In this document: piece after piece, positions 1-12,051 of the stretch
How positions within the stretch are numbered: the first letter of the stretch is position 1
How the letters are laid out: each line of letters begins with the position of its first letter
Source: Congeria kusceri
Lineage: Eukaryota > Mollusca > Bivalvia > Myida > Dreissenidae
NCBI GenBank assembly: GCA_027627225.1
Contig: CM051033.1
Span: forward strand, 51,686,410 to 51,750,409
Length of the DNA: 64,000 bases
Direction of reading: 5' to 3'
The notes under the pieces: model-generated
The model's input: the letters and a program-made list of their open reading frames with translations, nothing else
Told to the model about the DNA's origin: nothing
Database searches by the model: none
Translations under genes and position numbers: made by a program

Positions 1-337
1 TAATAGTAGTAGTAGTTGTTGTTGTTGTAGTAGTAGTAGTGGTAAAAGGAGAAGTAGTAGTAGTAGAAGTACAAGTATTAATAGTTGTAGTAGTAGTAGT
101 AGTAGTTGTAGTAGTAGTAGTAGTAGTAGTAGACGTAGTTGTTGTTGTAGTAGCAGTTGTAGAAGTAGTAGTAGTAGTAGAGGTAATAGTAGTGGTAGTA
201 GTAGTTGTTGTATAAGTAGTAGTAGTTGTAGTAGTCGTAAAAGTAGATGTAGTAATAGTAGAAACAGCAGAAGTAGAAGTAGTAGTAGTAGTAGTAGTTG
301 TAGAAATAATAGTAGAGGTGGTGGTAGTAGTAGTTGC

Positions 338-399
<62 letters not shown>

Positions 400-548
400 A
401 AGTAGTAGTAGTAGTAGTAGTAATAGTTGTAGTAGTAGTAGTAGTAGTAGTAGTAGTAATAGTTGTAGTAGAAGAAGTAGTCGTAGTAGTTGTTGTACTA
501 GTACTAGTAATAGAAGTAGTAGAAGTAGTAGGAGTAAAAGAAGTAGTG

Positions 549-621
<73 letters not shown>

Positions 622-723
622 TAGTTGTAGTAGAAGTAGTAGTAGTAGTAGTAAAAGAAGTAGTGGCAGTAGTTGTAGAGGTAGTAGTAGTTTTAGCAGT
701 AGTTGTAGTAGTAATAGTAGTTA

Positions 724-789
<66 letters not shown>

Positions 790-802
790 AAGTAATTGTA
801 GT
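1..802. repeat. degenerate (GTA)n microsatellite
   Basis: Nearly the whole stretch is GTA/AGT trinucleotide repeat with scattered variants (GTT, GAA, ATT). It reads open for long distances as poly-Val, poly-Ser or poly-Leu, but this is repeat coding potential only. On the minus strand it lies just downstream of the membrane exon of gene copy A. That is the same position as the tract inside the intron of copy C, so it is probably intronic. Confidence 0.95.
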
Positions 803-841
803 GTCTTTTGTTTTGTTTTTAATAGTTGTACAACAACTTAC

Positions 842-1090
842 CTTCTTTTGCATTTTGTGCGTATACTCGGCTCGGTATCTTGCAACGACAGTATAATATA
901 AGCGCCAAACAACATGCGATTGAAACTACTGTTCCTAATACTATTCCAAATATTTCTACTTCCGTTAACCCGTTGTTTGTCAATGGACAGCAATTCTCGT
1001 AGGTACTGTTGCCGCTTCGACAGCAACCGTGGCCACAGCTGACCTATGTTTTGTTGCCAGTGTTGCATTCTTCCGAGCAAAGCACCGTAT
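842..1090 (-). pseudogene. Copy A of Cys-rich membrane protein gene, exon 2 (in-frame stop)
   Basis: This exon is bounded by an AG acceptor above 1090 and a GTAAGT donor below 842, and is 249 nt, phase 1 on both sides. It encodes HTVLCSEECNTGNKT, then an in-frame TAG (1044-1046), then VSCGHGCCRSGNSTYENCC, a hydrophobic helix (EIFGIVLGTVVSIACCLALI) and YCRCK. The C-x3-CC layout next to one membrane helix resembles Shisa, CYYR1 or VOPP1-type proteins; this is resemblance only. It is paralogous to the exons at 15443-15820 and 11838-12051. The final tail exon would lie left of the window. The TAG replaces a Cys (copy C) or Phe (copy B) codon, so the copy is probably a pseudogene unless the stop is an assembly error. 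Confidence 0.72.
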
Positions 1091-1360
1091 CTGCCACATG
1101 ACAAAGCTTGTTTTTAAGTCATGCAATGACTTGACTAATAACACCGCCAAAGAAACTTTTTGAAATTTATATTTAAATTAAAATTAAACAATGGAATTTT
1201 ATTAATTTTGCAATAACACATTCGTAAAAGCAAACAAGCATTGGTACGTAGTGATATTCGTGCAAATAATTCCAACCGAATAAAACATTTTGCGATTGTA
1301 AAAATGATAAACTCAATGAAAGTTGTGTAAAACATGTATATTTCACAAAAATATATATTA

Positions 1361-1798
1361 GGCCAACATTTTTTGTATCTTTTGTTTTACGGGAATCCCT
1401 ACAAATAAAAATAAAAATTACCATTGTGAATTTAATTTATAATTTCCCCGCCGACTGGGTATTTTATTCATAGCACATATACTAGTAACAAGAACATATT
1501 AATGTTTGAAAAAGTATGAAGTAAAAATGGCATCTGTTCAACTACTTATTTAAAGAGTTCCAAACTTATGAATTAACTTTTAAACCAGCATGTCTTTAAA
1601 GAGTTTATTTTTAGCCTCGACTGTTTTAAATGTATTCAGTTTGAAAAAAAAGCTCCTCTTTTAAATAATAACGTATATTTTTTGTCGATTGCTCTAGAAA
1701 AAGTGAAATTATTTTTATTTACTACACCCGCCCCCACCCCCCCCCCGACTAAATTTATAAAAAAGTTCCCGTAAAACAAAACATTAAAAATGTTGGCC
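1361..1798. mobile_element. MITE with TTA target duplication
   Basis: The ends are inverted repeats beginning GGCCAACATTTTT and sharing TTTTGTTTTACGGGAA further in. The element is flanked by TTA at 1358-1360 and 1799-1801. A 3-bp TTA duplication fits PIF/Harbinger-type MITEs. The interior is noncoding and includes a C-rich tract at 1726-1748. It lies between exons 1 and 2 of gene copy A. Confidence 0.7.
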
Positions 1799-2188
1799 TT
1801 AATAATATCCAATTAATGTCTTATTTGTATTTTCATACATTTAAAAATCTATCATGCATTTTTTCTTTCGCTTTCAATATTATGGAATAACTGTGCTAAG
1901 AACAGTTTTGATATGGTCAATCAAATATCTGAAAAAAAATGAATAGCTTGTATTGTAACTGTGTCTCCTTCTATTTTTAGAGAACTAATGTCCAGTCATT
2001 TTTAGCCAATGTAAACTAGGTTCACTAATTATAACCTAGTACACGTCTATGAAAATCCCACTGACGGAGAGATCGGGTAAGACGGCGAATATTTTTACCA
2101 CCGATGTTTTATTTTCAACCAATTTATACAGTCGCACATAATTACACTGCTAAAATTAACATTTTAATATAGTAATTATATGGCTTAC

Positions 2189-2231
2189 GTAGAAGTGTGC
2201 CAATCAAAATATATCCAAATAATGTGTTCAT
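2189..2231 (-). pseudogene. Copy A of Cys-rich membrane protein gene, exon 1 (signal peptide)
   Basis: ATG at 2231-2229 opens MNTLFGYILIGTLL and runs to a GTAAGC donor after 43 nt, leaving phase 1. That matches the phase-1 acceptor of the exon at 842-1090. The same length, ATG context (GAAAAATG) and donor position recur at 13546-13588 and 16746-16788, which is strong evidence for a true first exon. It is part of a copy with a premature stop in exon 2. Confidence 0.68.
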
Positions 2232-2486
2232 TTTTCGGAAGTTATGTGCACTGTTACTTGTCATGTAAATTTTTGACCGTGATGTAATTGCACTAATGAT
2301 TGTTTAAGCGTTCTGAAATAATCAATGCATTGTTAAAACGCCACACATGCATGTAGTTCTCAATGCGAATGTATTGTGTAATTCTATAGGTCATTTGATA
2401 CCTTAATCGGCAGATGACATCACTATAATAATGTTGAACTATTTGACAAATAGGTCATAATTAATAAATATCTTGTTCCATCCAGA

Positions 2487-3400
2487 CTTCGTTTCCGCTC
2501 TGTAACTGTTTAATGCCTGGATGGATTTTTAAAATAACTTCAGATTATTATTTCCCATGACTTGACGATGTGTTGCGTACAACTCCCATGCTCGTCGGTC
2601 CAAGGTCAAGGTCACAATTCAAGGTCAAAGGTAATGAATTTTCGTTTCCGCTCCATAACTTCTAAACGCCTGGATGGATTTTAATATAACTTCAGGTTAT
2701 TATTCCACATTACAGACGATGTGTCGTGTGCAACTCCCATACTCGTCGGTCAAAGATCAAGGTCACAATTCAAAGTCAAAGCTCATGAGTTTTGTTTCCG
2801 CTCCATTACTTCTAAATGCCTGGATGGATTTTAATATAACTTCAGATTATTATTCCCCATGACCAGACGATGTGTCGCGTACAACTTCCATGCTCGTCGG
2901 TCAAAGGTCAAGGTCAAAATTTAAGGTCAAAGGTCATACATTTTTGTTTCCGCCCTGTAACTTCATAACGCCTGGAAGGATTTTAATATAACTTCAGATT
3001 ATTATTCCCCATGACCAGGCAATGTGTCGCGTACAACTCCAATGATGGTCGGTCAAAGGCCAAGGTAACAATTCAAGGTCAAAGGTCAATTATTTTTGTT
3101 TACAATTTATAAATTCTAAACGTCTGGAGGGATTTAAATGTTACTTCAGATTATTATTTTCTATATCCAGACAATGTGTCGTGTACAACTCCCATGGTCC
3201 TCAGTCAAAGGTCAAGGTCACAATTCAAGGTCAAATGTCAAGGATTTTTTTCTGCTCTATAACTTCCAAAAGCCTTGAAGGATTTTAATATTACTTCAGA
3301 TTATTTTTTCCCATGACCAGATGATGTGTCACATACCACTTTACATGCTCCTCGGTCAAGGTCTGTGGGTCCACGGTTACACTTAAAAGGTCAAATATTA
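2487..3400. repeat. ~153-bp satellite with AAGGTCA clusters, about 6 copies
   Basis: Successive units start TTTCCGCTC(C/T)...TAACTT near 2489, 2645, 2798, 2947, 3098 and 3249. Each carries a conserved CTTCAGATTATTATT core and ends in several AAGGTCA words (GGTCAAGGTCA). Copies diverge toward the right end. The short open frame in this block is only a by-product of the repeat. Confidence 0.9.
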
Positions 3401-4335
3401 GAATGAACTTTTTGTGGAAGCATCATTTTTGCCAACATGTAAGGAATGTAATACCTTGGTGGAAATACAATTATTATCAGGCAGTGTGTCACAGCAACAA
3501 ATAGCTGCGTTGCTGAAATCTCAAGATATTTGTCCAGGGCATAATAGTGTACTCTGACATTGTTTTGCCTTCCTCTGACAAGAATATGCTTCGGGGGCAT
3601 TGTCACATCCTGTGACAATCCTTGTTTATAAGTGCATCAGAGCGTTATCGTTATAACTACATATTTTATTTCAGATAAAATGTAAGAGAGATCGAAAAGC
3701 TGTACACCCTAAATGTAACGAAGATTCAGTTATTTGTCGTGGGTGCATCTGGCGGGAATACAATGTTAATTTCAGACAATGTGTAAGCCATTGTGAGAAC
3801 ATGTGGTTGATGAGCATATTTAGCTCACGTATACCGGATAAATTGCGTAACCAAAATATTACAAATTTTTATTATATGACATCAAGTTTCCGGAAAAGAT
3901 TCATGGGCGCTCGGTAAGAGTGACTGTCTTAAGAGGTAAGTGCCGGAAACGCAAGAACGCAGGACTGTCTCCGATGACATTGAGTTAGGAGGCCACTAAC
4001 ATTTTAAATGCCTCACTAGCTATTGTAAAACGATAACTTCTATTCATAGAGCTCTCCATGCTCTTCACACGTTTACTACGTGCTCGTATGGATTGGATAT
4101 ACGCTGGCACATCGGTGAACACATGTATGAATATTTACACGGTAAAATAACAACTGGGTTAGACGTGACACCGGATATTGGCCAATTATCGAGCCAAAAT
4201 AGCGCAGGTTCACTACACAAACGGTAAGTTTTATGCCGATTTATATTAATTCGTTGATAATATGTCATAAACAAGTGCTTATGTAGACTGCCAAATAAAT
4301 TTTGAAGGCATTCGTGTAATTGCTATGACCATGTT
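3401..4335. other. no gene recognised; short perfect hairpin
   Basis: AT-rich noncoding DNA. ATTGTCACA-TCC-TGTGACAAT at 3599-3619 is a perfect 9-bp-arm hairpin. A 75-codon minus-strand open frame (3391-3618) has no recognisable domain. Confidence 0.5.
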
Positions 4336-4640
4336 GTAGATGAACAGTACATAATCGTCATTTAAAAAAACAAATGGTCGGTGAAAACTTGCCGGTCCTC
4401 GCTCATTTCAGTCAATTATTTGATATTTTAAACATGAATAGAAAAATGTGAATCGAGAGATTGTTTACATATGTTATAATTAACACATATTCCAAGTTCC
4501 AGTAATTTTGATTAATAAATGGCTGATATATGGACTGCAAATATTATTGTGACAGGTGTACTGGGGATTGATTTATTGAGTTGCTCGTGAACGGGGTTTT
4601 GCAGGCTACTGTACTGAATATTGTTTACTAATATACTGTG
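4336..4640 (+). repeat. left arm of a ~300-bp inverted repeat pair
   Basis: This arm resembles the reverse complement of 6130-6435. Shared words in the same order include TAGATGAACAGT, GAAAAATGTGAATCGAG, GATTGTTTAC and GTGTACTG...ATTG. About 1.5 kb separates the arms. It may be the edge of an old transposon or an inverted duplication. Confidence 0.55.
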
Positions 4641-6129
4641 ATGTCTCATAGGTGTAAGTCAGCCGGTGTATGGTGTGCGTTTTTTTTTTTTATTACACCG
4701 TAGTTTGAAAGAGTTAGCGTTTGGTGTACGAATTGCTTTAACTATTTAGTGTATATGAATAACTGTGTAACGTTTGCCTGTCTAGTACATTGGTTTGTTG
4801 TTTTAACAATTTGCATAAGCCGATAAATGCTATGACGTTAATATGTTCATGTACTCAGTAAGGGGTTCGTCGACAAAACATTTCATTGCTCGCTAAAACC
4901 CGGAATACCATCAAGCTTGCACGATAAGTACTCCGTTTATACTAGGTTCCCACTGTCGTGCGATCCGTCACGATTGGCCATTCGTAGCTGATCGTGGTAT
5001 TTGGCTGAGATTTTAGGCTTGGATGTAAGTCCATACGTTTTGCTCGGTTGCGATCTGGTCAAGATTTGTCAAATACAGGTGTCACGATCTTTCACGGTCG
5101 TATCTCCAGTTTCGATACAATTACATACTTTCCGTAGGGATTGTTTCTATCGAGTCCACGATTGGGTCTCGATCAGACTTTATAAACGTTAATGGTTGTT
5201 TGTTGTTGATCAATTCTTCTGAATTTAATTTCTGCATTTGAATGATTTTCATTTACTTGGTTAATAATGTCTTTGAATTTTCTGAAGATTTTTCGCAGTA
5301 AAAGCAGACAAACATGTCGGTGCATCTGTAAACAAAAAGTTAATGTACATTGCATATCTAATACACGATATAAACTCTTGTAATATGACTTATAAATAAA
5401 CGTAATTTGATTGGCTCAGCGACACACCCTCCAAAGAAAATCTTACATGATATTGCACTTTTTTTTACATCCACCGTGCATATATAAGTTGATATTGCAC
5501 AGGACGTTGATTTGTAAAAAGATGACGCCATAATACGCTGTCATATGTAAACGACTATGTCAAAACGTTAGCTCCGAATATATTTGTGATGCTATGTTCA
5601 GTGGATATTATTATGTTGTTTTTCTTTTTCATTTGTGTTTGTTTAAATGCACAAATAATCGACATCGTTAAATGATATTCTCATTTGCCTTTTCTTTAGC
5701 GATGGGGAATTTTAATAATACAAGTTGATTGTGATAAAACAGCTCTGCACCGGTGCCTCTGAGAAGAAACGTAAACTTGAGTTAAGATGAGCATTTAATT
5801 TACTTGATTTACTTGTCTTTTTGTTTTAATATAATTATTGAAACATAAAATGTGTTGTAGTAACAATTTCATCAGCTGTCGTTTATTTTATACGTTATAT
5901 AATAAAATAAATATTGACTTTTTAGCTGTGCAATATCATGTATGTCGCCTGGTTCAATATGGATTTTGCTGTGCACCATCACACGATATTGGAGTCCATA
6001 TTTGTATAATATTAATCGATTCTACTATTATTATTGTATAATATATTGTATGTATCGATAAAGCTTTGGATAATTAATATTTTATTTAATGAAAGTTAGG
6101 TATTATAGTATAAATCATTAAAAACGGTA
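4641..6129. other. interior between inverted arms, no gene recognised
   Basis: AT-rich sequence with only short, non-homologous open frames (5001-5192 plus, 5173-5355 minus, 5838-6041 plus). No transposase motif is visible. Confidence 0.5.
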
Positions 6130-6435
6130 ATGGCTCTTTGCGCAATACCCATTATACTAAATATTGATACAATGCAATACCCCGTACACGATCATGCAAT
6201 ACTCAGTACACGAATTGGCATTGTTTAAGAAGTAGAACTTACTTAATAGGCAACAAAAGTAGCTGAAAGTTTCAGAAAATGTTATTTATAGTATTCGTAA
6301 ACAATCGCTCGATTCACATTTTTCTAAACAGGTTTCAACTCATCAATAATTGAAAGAAACAAACGAGGAGCTGCATTTTTTTCAGCGAGCAGTTTACGTT
6401 TATTTACTGAGTATTCACTGTTCATCTATTATATC
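6130..6435 (-). repeat. right arm of the ~300-bp inverted repeat pair
   Basis: Read on the minus strand it follows the same order of shared words as 4336-4640, with substitutions and small gaps. The GTGTACTGAGTATTGCATGA stretch contains a short internal repeat (GTGTACGGGGTATTGCATTG). Confidence 0.55.
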
Positions 6436-7389
6436 GGTCAAAGTAAGTATATGACGGTCGTTGCAATTTAGTTGGCAGACTATGTCAGCACATACAAGTA
6501 TAAAATTGTAAACACAATACTTGAAATCAGTGTTTTACTTACCGTTGTTGCAGCTGTTTTCTATATCGCTGCTCTATTTTGTCTTACCCAGAGATAACAT
6601 GCTACCGGACATAATATGTTCACACAAAAAAGACGACGCAGTTTGTTTAAAGGCGGATTCTTGCTTGTACTGTAGTTTCGTTGTAGATAACATTTCCCCT
6701 GTTGTTGTCAATCATATAATCAAGTACTGTGACGGACATGGAGCAATATCGTTTAATGTGTGAAATAATCAAAACGTCTAGTTCGTAAATGCTGACGTGA
6801 TAGTTAACATAACATCTACAGAAGCGATTATAATTTACTGATAACGTGATGTTTACATTGTTTTTAATAAGGTTCTTTACCACGTTACAAGCGTATACAG
6901 AATATCTGCTGATTTCAACGTATGATCGTTCTAAAAATGTCATTTTTCTAAGACCACGTGTGAAATAACAAACATTCAACAAATATACTTACGGACTACC
7001 AAGAAGATATTGTTCCTTCTGTGTTAACTAGTTGTAAGACTCAGCATGTGCAAGCTGCATTGCTAGGTCATGCGCTTGTGCATTCTGCATCTGGAGTTAC
7101 TCCTGTTTATGTTCGGACGTCACTAATGCTTCTTAAGTTGTTGAACATATTTATGCTTACTTACAATGGTTGCACAGTTTAGAATAATAAATGTATGCCT
7201 TAATTATGACGTCAGAATGCACAAACGTATGACGTGTCAGCGTATCTCATGTAATTTGTTTTTATTATTTACGTCTAAAAATATTGTTTAATTTCACTGA
7301 TCGTATTTATATCGATTTCGGTCATAAAACCGATCAGGTAAGATAAAATCAACGTTATAGACTCACTTGTATTATATCTGTTAGTGATG
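6436..7389. other. no gene recognised
   Basis: Two overlapping open frames (6521-6763 plus, 80 codons; 6647-6982 minus, 111 codons) have no recognisable domain. A part near 6570-6660 resembles 24600-24660 (TTTTGTCT-ACCCA, GCAGTTTGTTTAA), so it is a diverged duplicated segment. Confidence 0.4.
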
Positions 7390-8009
7390 CTTATCTTCTT
7401 CTTAGGGTCTGCTAAAACGTTCCAGTTGGAACCACCGCGATGGGACGGAGTACTTGGAGTGGAAGGTGGTGTGGATCTGACGATACTCAAAAGCTCGGGT
7501 GCAATACGCACGTTGTTGATGGGAGTCCGCAGAGAAACCGGAATTATTTCGCAGTAGGGACCTATACAGCAAGGCTGCACTGGTGTCAAAACGACCTTTC
7601 ACCAACAGGGTGGAAAACTCATCTTGGAGATATTTAATCTCTGCGAGCATAATAAGTACGACAGGGTCTAAATCGACTGGTCCCTCTTCCTTACCAACAG
7701 AAGCTAAATATTTCAATGTAGTTTCTGTATACCTAGCACATTTAGCAATAACATTGTACGATTGTCATGAACTTTCATAGATGCTGGTAAAATTACCCAA
7801 TCCAAAGTCGCCTTTAAGCAGTTGAATTGTTCCTGTGTCGTCGACGGATCATGATCCTGCGCTGTGGCCCTAAATGGGTCAGGACGCGGTGAGTAGTTGC
7901 CCTGGTTTGGCGTCGAGTGCTGAGCCTGGTCTGGCGGGAACAAAGATGGCCGACTCAAAGATAGAGGTGTGCGGGCGTCTGCTGCTGCACCACGTGTAGA
8001 AATTTCCAT
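7390..8009 (-). pseudogene. retroelement gag-like relic
   Basis: The minus strand has a patchwork of two to three frames with protein-like composition. The first part runs from 8009 with a Pro/Ser/Gln-rich N-terminus, then QEQFNCLKATLDWVILPAS. A second frame (7716 down) has KYLASVGKEEGPVDLDPVVL and FSTLLVKGRFDTSAALLYRS. A third frame ends Ser/Pro-rich before SNWNVL. The helical KYL...VLIMLAEIKYLQ...LLVKG pattern reminds me of gag-like ORFs of tyrosine-recombinase (DIRS/Ngaro) retroelements in invertebrates, but this is recall, not alignment. No recombinase or reverse transcriptase is adjacent. Frameshifts make it a relic. Confidence 0.35.
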
Positions 8010-8804
8010 GTCGAAAATCCGACTATTTTAGCGTTTGAGCAAATCCGTTATTTCACTCAATTCGGGCAACGGTTGATGAACACGGTCGTGGCCGTAATGC
8101 ACAGTCCTATCAAGATCACTTCCGCACATAATTAATTAACTTTTAAGGTTTTTTAATTAACACGTGAAACCCCCCCCCCCTCCAGTGAATTTGCCCTCGG
8201 AACGAAGATAGTATTAATGCGCACTATAATAAGTGCGCGTAGAATAAAATAGTTCGTCATAACTAAGATTGGTAAAATGTTTTATATGACCAAACACGAA
8301 ATTAACAAGTTTTCTTTTGTATTCGTTGAAAGACGCATTTCGTTTCACTGTTGTTGAATGAAAGAACGGAAAAATTAAGATGTCATACTTTTAGTGTGTA
8401 ATATTTCTTGCAATGTTAATCTTACACACCATGACCTTTGCATGATGACGTTTTTATACACCGAGAGCGAAAGTTCGTTGAATAAACAGCAAAAACAACA
8501 ACACGTATTGTGCCTAGGTTTACTAATTACATTCTAAAAACATATACATCTATAAGTATACATGCATGCAATTAGTACGCTTTTCAATTATTTCATTTCT
8601 ACCAGATTTATGAACCATGTTGTTCACGTAAATTCAATCAGTTACAATTCCGATCCTGTTTTTTAAGCTTACCAAGAGGTTTGGCGTGTATTGCTTTTGA
8701 ACCGAAAATTAGACTGTCACTTCGGTCTGTCGGGGGATCTCGGTCGCGGTTTCCGGTTCATCTGTTGTAGCTGCAATTCGTGCTGCGCAGCTCTAGCATT
8801 GCCT

Positions 8805-9214
8805 CTTTGTTCAGCCCTATCATTGCCTTGCTGTTGATCTGCATGAAAACATTGTTCAGCCCTATCATTGCCTTGGGGTTGATTTGCGTCAAAACATTGT
8901 TCAGCCCTATCATTGCCTTGCTGTTGATCTGCGTCAAAACATTGTTCAGCCCTATCATTGCCTTGCTGTTGATCTGCGTCAAAACATTGTTCAGCCCTAT
9001 CATTGCCTTGCTGTTGATCTGCGTCAAAACATAGTTCAGCCCTGTTATTGGCTTGCTGTTGATCTGCGTCAAAACATTGTTCAGTCCTATCATTGCCTTG
9101 CTGTTGATCTGCGTCTAAACATTGTTCAGCCCTGTCATTGCCTTGCTGTTGATCTGCATCAAAACATTGTTCAGCCCTATCATTGCCTATCTATTGATCT
9201 GCGTCAAAACATTG
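8805..9214. repeat. 45-bp minisatellite, 9 copies
   Basis: The word TTCAGCCCTAT (or a one-base variant) recurs at 8809, 8854, 8899, 8944, 8989, 9034, 9079, 9124 and 9169, spaced exactly 45 bp. Because 45 is a multiple of three, frames stay open on both strands and give 15-residue repeats such as QNIVQPYHCLAVDLR (plus) and INSKAMIGLNNVLTQ (minus). There is no signal peptide, splice context or homology to favour translation. Confidence 0.95.
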
Positions 9215-10079
9215 CTTTTAATTTTATTTTGAGTGCAGTTATAGCTGCAACGATTCTTTCGATGAATCGATAAATTGATTATAAATGACCCGATTTGATT
9301 GTTGATACTAATTAGCCCATTAATGCCTAGCATCCCTAATTGGTATGCTGATAATTGCATGCCGATATCTGTACTAGATGGACTATGTTGTGGACAAAGT
9401 CACAAACAATTACTCATAGCATTAGGTATCTCCCTTAAACCAGCCAATTATGTGTAATGTGAACGTTTCTCAGCATTGTATTCGGAAGTATCACTGAAAA
9501 ATGTTGGAAAAATTGATTTAAAACTGGCAAATATGATGTTAGTATCAATTGATTTATTTTTCAGAAATGTTCAATTATACAAATCAAATGTCATTTGTGT
9601 AATGTTTTATCATTGTATCATACTATAAGATATATACATTGCTATTATTTAATATATTTCCTTACCAAAAGCCTCATAAAAGGTACATCCAGAGTTTGGG
9701 ATACTAGGCTCCAGAGGGTGGTGCATCATGTTTTAACACATTATGTTGATAAAGTCTGAACTATCAATGAATTGAGTATATAATTATCTAACAGTACACT
9801 GAAATACTGATGTACACATAAGTGTATATGTTATAATAAATATCACACATTGTATAATGATTATAATAAATATGCAATATATATGACTGGAGTCACAGAT
9901 ACACTGTGCAAGAAATACCGAAATTGGGTGTACATGAACAGTGAGAGCAAACACGACTGAAAGAAGCTGTTGATGACCCCTGAAGAAATAACCACAAGGA
10001 ACGTGTGACTACATATATGGCACGCATTTTTTATTACTAGAATGGAACGCTAATAATACTATGTACATTGCATCAAACG
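9215..10079. other. no gene recognised
   Basis: AT-rich noncoding sequence with no repeat or coding signal I can support. Confidence 0.4.
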
Positions 10080-10400
10080 GTTTTCCAGCTGAGCCAACCT
10101 GCAGTGTTAGAAAGGAGATTTATTGACATTGAACAATCTAACCTGATTGTGGAATATAATTGCTGCATGGACCAAAACATCAGCACATACGAAATATCAG
10201 GGTGGCCTATGGGGATCAGCAGCATTGCAACTGCGAGTACCAGACGCGATCATAGGTTACGGAGTCAACCATTTTATTGTGCAAGGCCCAACGCAAAGGG
10301 TTTGTCAGCATTGCCAAGTGAAGGGAAATATATTAGCATTCGTGCAAAGTGTCAAGTAGGACTTCGTGAAAAGTGCTTTGCGGCATTTCACTCGCGCTGA
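10080..10400 (+). pseudogene. piggyBac-like transposase C-terminal relic
   Basis: Two overlapping plus frames together resemble the C-terminal part of piggyBac/PGBD transposases. One frame contains VEYNCCMDQN, similar to the YNxxMGGVD segment, and later KCQVGLREKCFAAFH. The other contains NHFIVQGPTQRVCQHCQVKG. The CxxC...C...CFxxFH arrangement matches the Cys-rich zinc-binding tail of that family. A frameshift near 10330-10350 separates the two halves and the catalytic DDD domain is not present. Assignment rests on motif recall; a search of the two frames against PGBD proteins would settle it. Confidence 0.45.
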
Positions 10401-10951
10401 TGTGTAAGTGGGACACAAAAACTGGATTTTTCAGTCAAACATCATGTTGAAATATAGGCGTATGTAATTACACTTTATAGTGTACACACATTAAACATTA
10501 TAAAATAATTGAATGGCAGCAAAATCATAGTGAAAAATTAGTAAACCGTTGGTACATGCTATGAGAACAGTAGATATAATCAGCTTGCTCATATTTATGC
10601 ATTTATATAGCATCACCCACGTATGCCTATCATGCCGTTTTCTGGGATGGGAAAGTAAACGGTTAAAGTTCACTTTTTTTTTTACATTAATTTCATCTAT
10701 ATAGAATTTGTAATAAAGTAAAAATTATACTCTTTGCATCGATTTTTCATGTAAATAAGAAATCTATCATGACATCATGGCTTCTGAATTATTGAAGTAC
10801 AGGTAGATTCGACGTCACCAGTGGATAGTAATAATAACAATGTGCATCACGCTGTATGCCTGAAACATGTTATGTGTTCCGTATTTTACTGGTCGTCATG
10901 TTTTTGACATCGAAATCTAATCGAATCGTTGGAGCTCTAATTGACGAAGTG
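10401..10951. other. no gene recognised
   Basis: AT-rich noncoding sequence. No tail exon matching the one at 15034-15119 is visible on the minus strand here. Confidence 0.4.
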
Positions 10952-11009
<58 letters not shown>

Positions 11010-11014
11010 AAGTA

Positions 11015-11053
<39 letters not shown>

Positions 11054-11185
11054 ATAGTAATAGTAGTAGTAGTAGTTGTAGAAGTAGTAGTAGTAGTAGT
11101 AGTAATAGTAATAGTAGTAGTAGTAGTAGTAGTAGTAGTAATAGTGGTAGTAGTAGTATAAGTACTAGTAGTATTAGTAGTAGTG

Positions 11186-11224
<39 letters not shown>

Positions 11225-11225
11225 A

Positions 11226-11276
<51 letters not shown>

Positions 11277-11310
11277 AAGTAGTAGTAGTATTTGTAGAAG
11301 TACTACTAGC

Positions 11311-11405
<95 letters not shown>

Positions 11406-11681
11406 CAGTAGTAGTAGCGGTAGTAGTAGTAGTAGTAGTAGTAGTTGTTGTTGTAGTAGTAGTAGTAGTAGTAGTAATAGTAGTAGTAGTTGTAGTAGTA
11501 GTAGTAATAGTAGTAGTAGTAGTAGTAGTAGTGTAGTAGTAGTAGTAGTAGTAGTAGAAGTAGTAGAAGTAGTAGTAGTAGTAGTAGTAGTACTAGTAGT
11601 AGTAGTAGTAATAGTAGTAGTAGTAGCAAAAGTAGTAGGAGTAGTAGTAATAGTAGTAGTAGTAGTATAAGTAGTAGTATA

Positions 11682-11728
<47 letters not shown>

Positions 11729-11745
11729 AAGTATCAGCAGAAGTA
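10952..11745. repeat. (GTA)n microsatellite
   Basis: About 0.8 kb of GTA repeat with few interruptions, giving long poly-Val, poly-Leu or poly-Tyr artefact frames. On the minus strand it follows the broken membrane exon of copy B, as in copies A and C. Confidence 0.96.
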
Positions 11746-11837
11746 GTAGCAGCAGTTGTTGTTGTTTTTGTTGTTGTTGTTACAAAATTGATTTTATGCA
11801 ACGAACTGCTACTAATTTTCGCGTAAACGTTTTTTTC

Positions 11838-12051
11838 GAAGGTACATTATTATTGCTTAGATTACCCCGCTGACTGGAATTAAGCCGGTTGGTAGTGCCA
11901 CAATTATTTGTATCCAGCGGAATTCCGACTCTCGTGCCGCCCTTGGGCAACATTGTTCATATTTACTGTTGTTCGACAGGACAACATCCATGTTCACAGT
12001 TGACAAATGTTTGGCTGCCCGAGTTGCATTCCTGCAAGCAAAGCACGGTAT
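11838..12051 (-). pseudogene. Copy B of Cys-rich membrane protein gene, exon 2 (broken)
   Basis: After a TTTTGTAACAG acceptor the minus strand encodes HTVLCLQECNSGSQTFVNCEHGCC, clearly paralogous to 842-1090. It then shifts frame: the original frame hits TAA soon after, while a second frame continues toward a hydrophobic stretch (WIQIIVALPTGLIPVSGVI) that matches the membrane helix of copy C. That frame then also stops. No donor corresponding to the other copies is visible, so this is a pseudogene. Confidence 0.65.

Noticed and set aside
318..896. Long Val/Leu-rich open frames in the (GTA)n tracts (also 10856-11801)
   Set aside because: They arise from uninterrupted trinucleotide repeats and have no non-repeat protein content.
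6521..6982. Overlapping frames of 80 and 111 codons on opposite strands
   Set aside because: No motif in either; the region is a diverged duplicated segment.
8758..9273. Repeat proteins in the 45-bp minisatellite on both strands
   Set aside because: Open in several frames simply because 45 is divisible by three; no start, splice or homology support.
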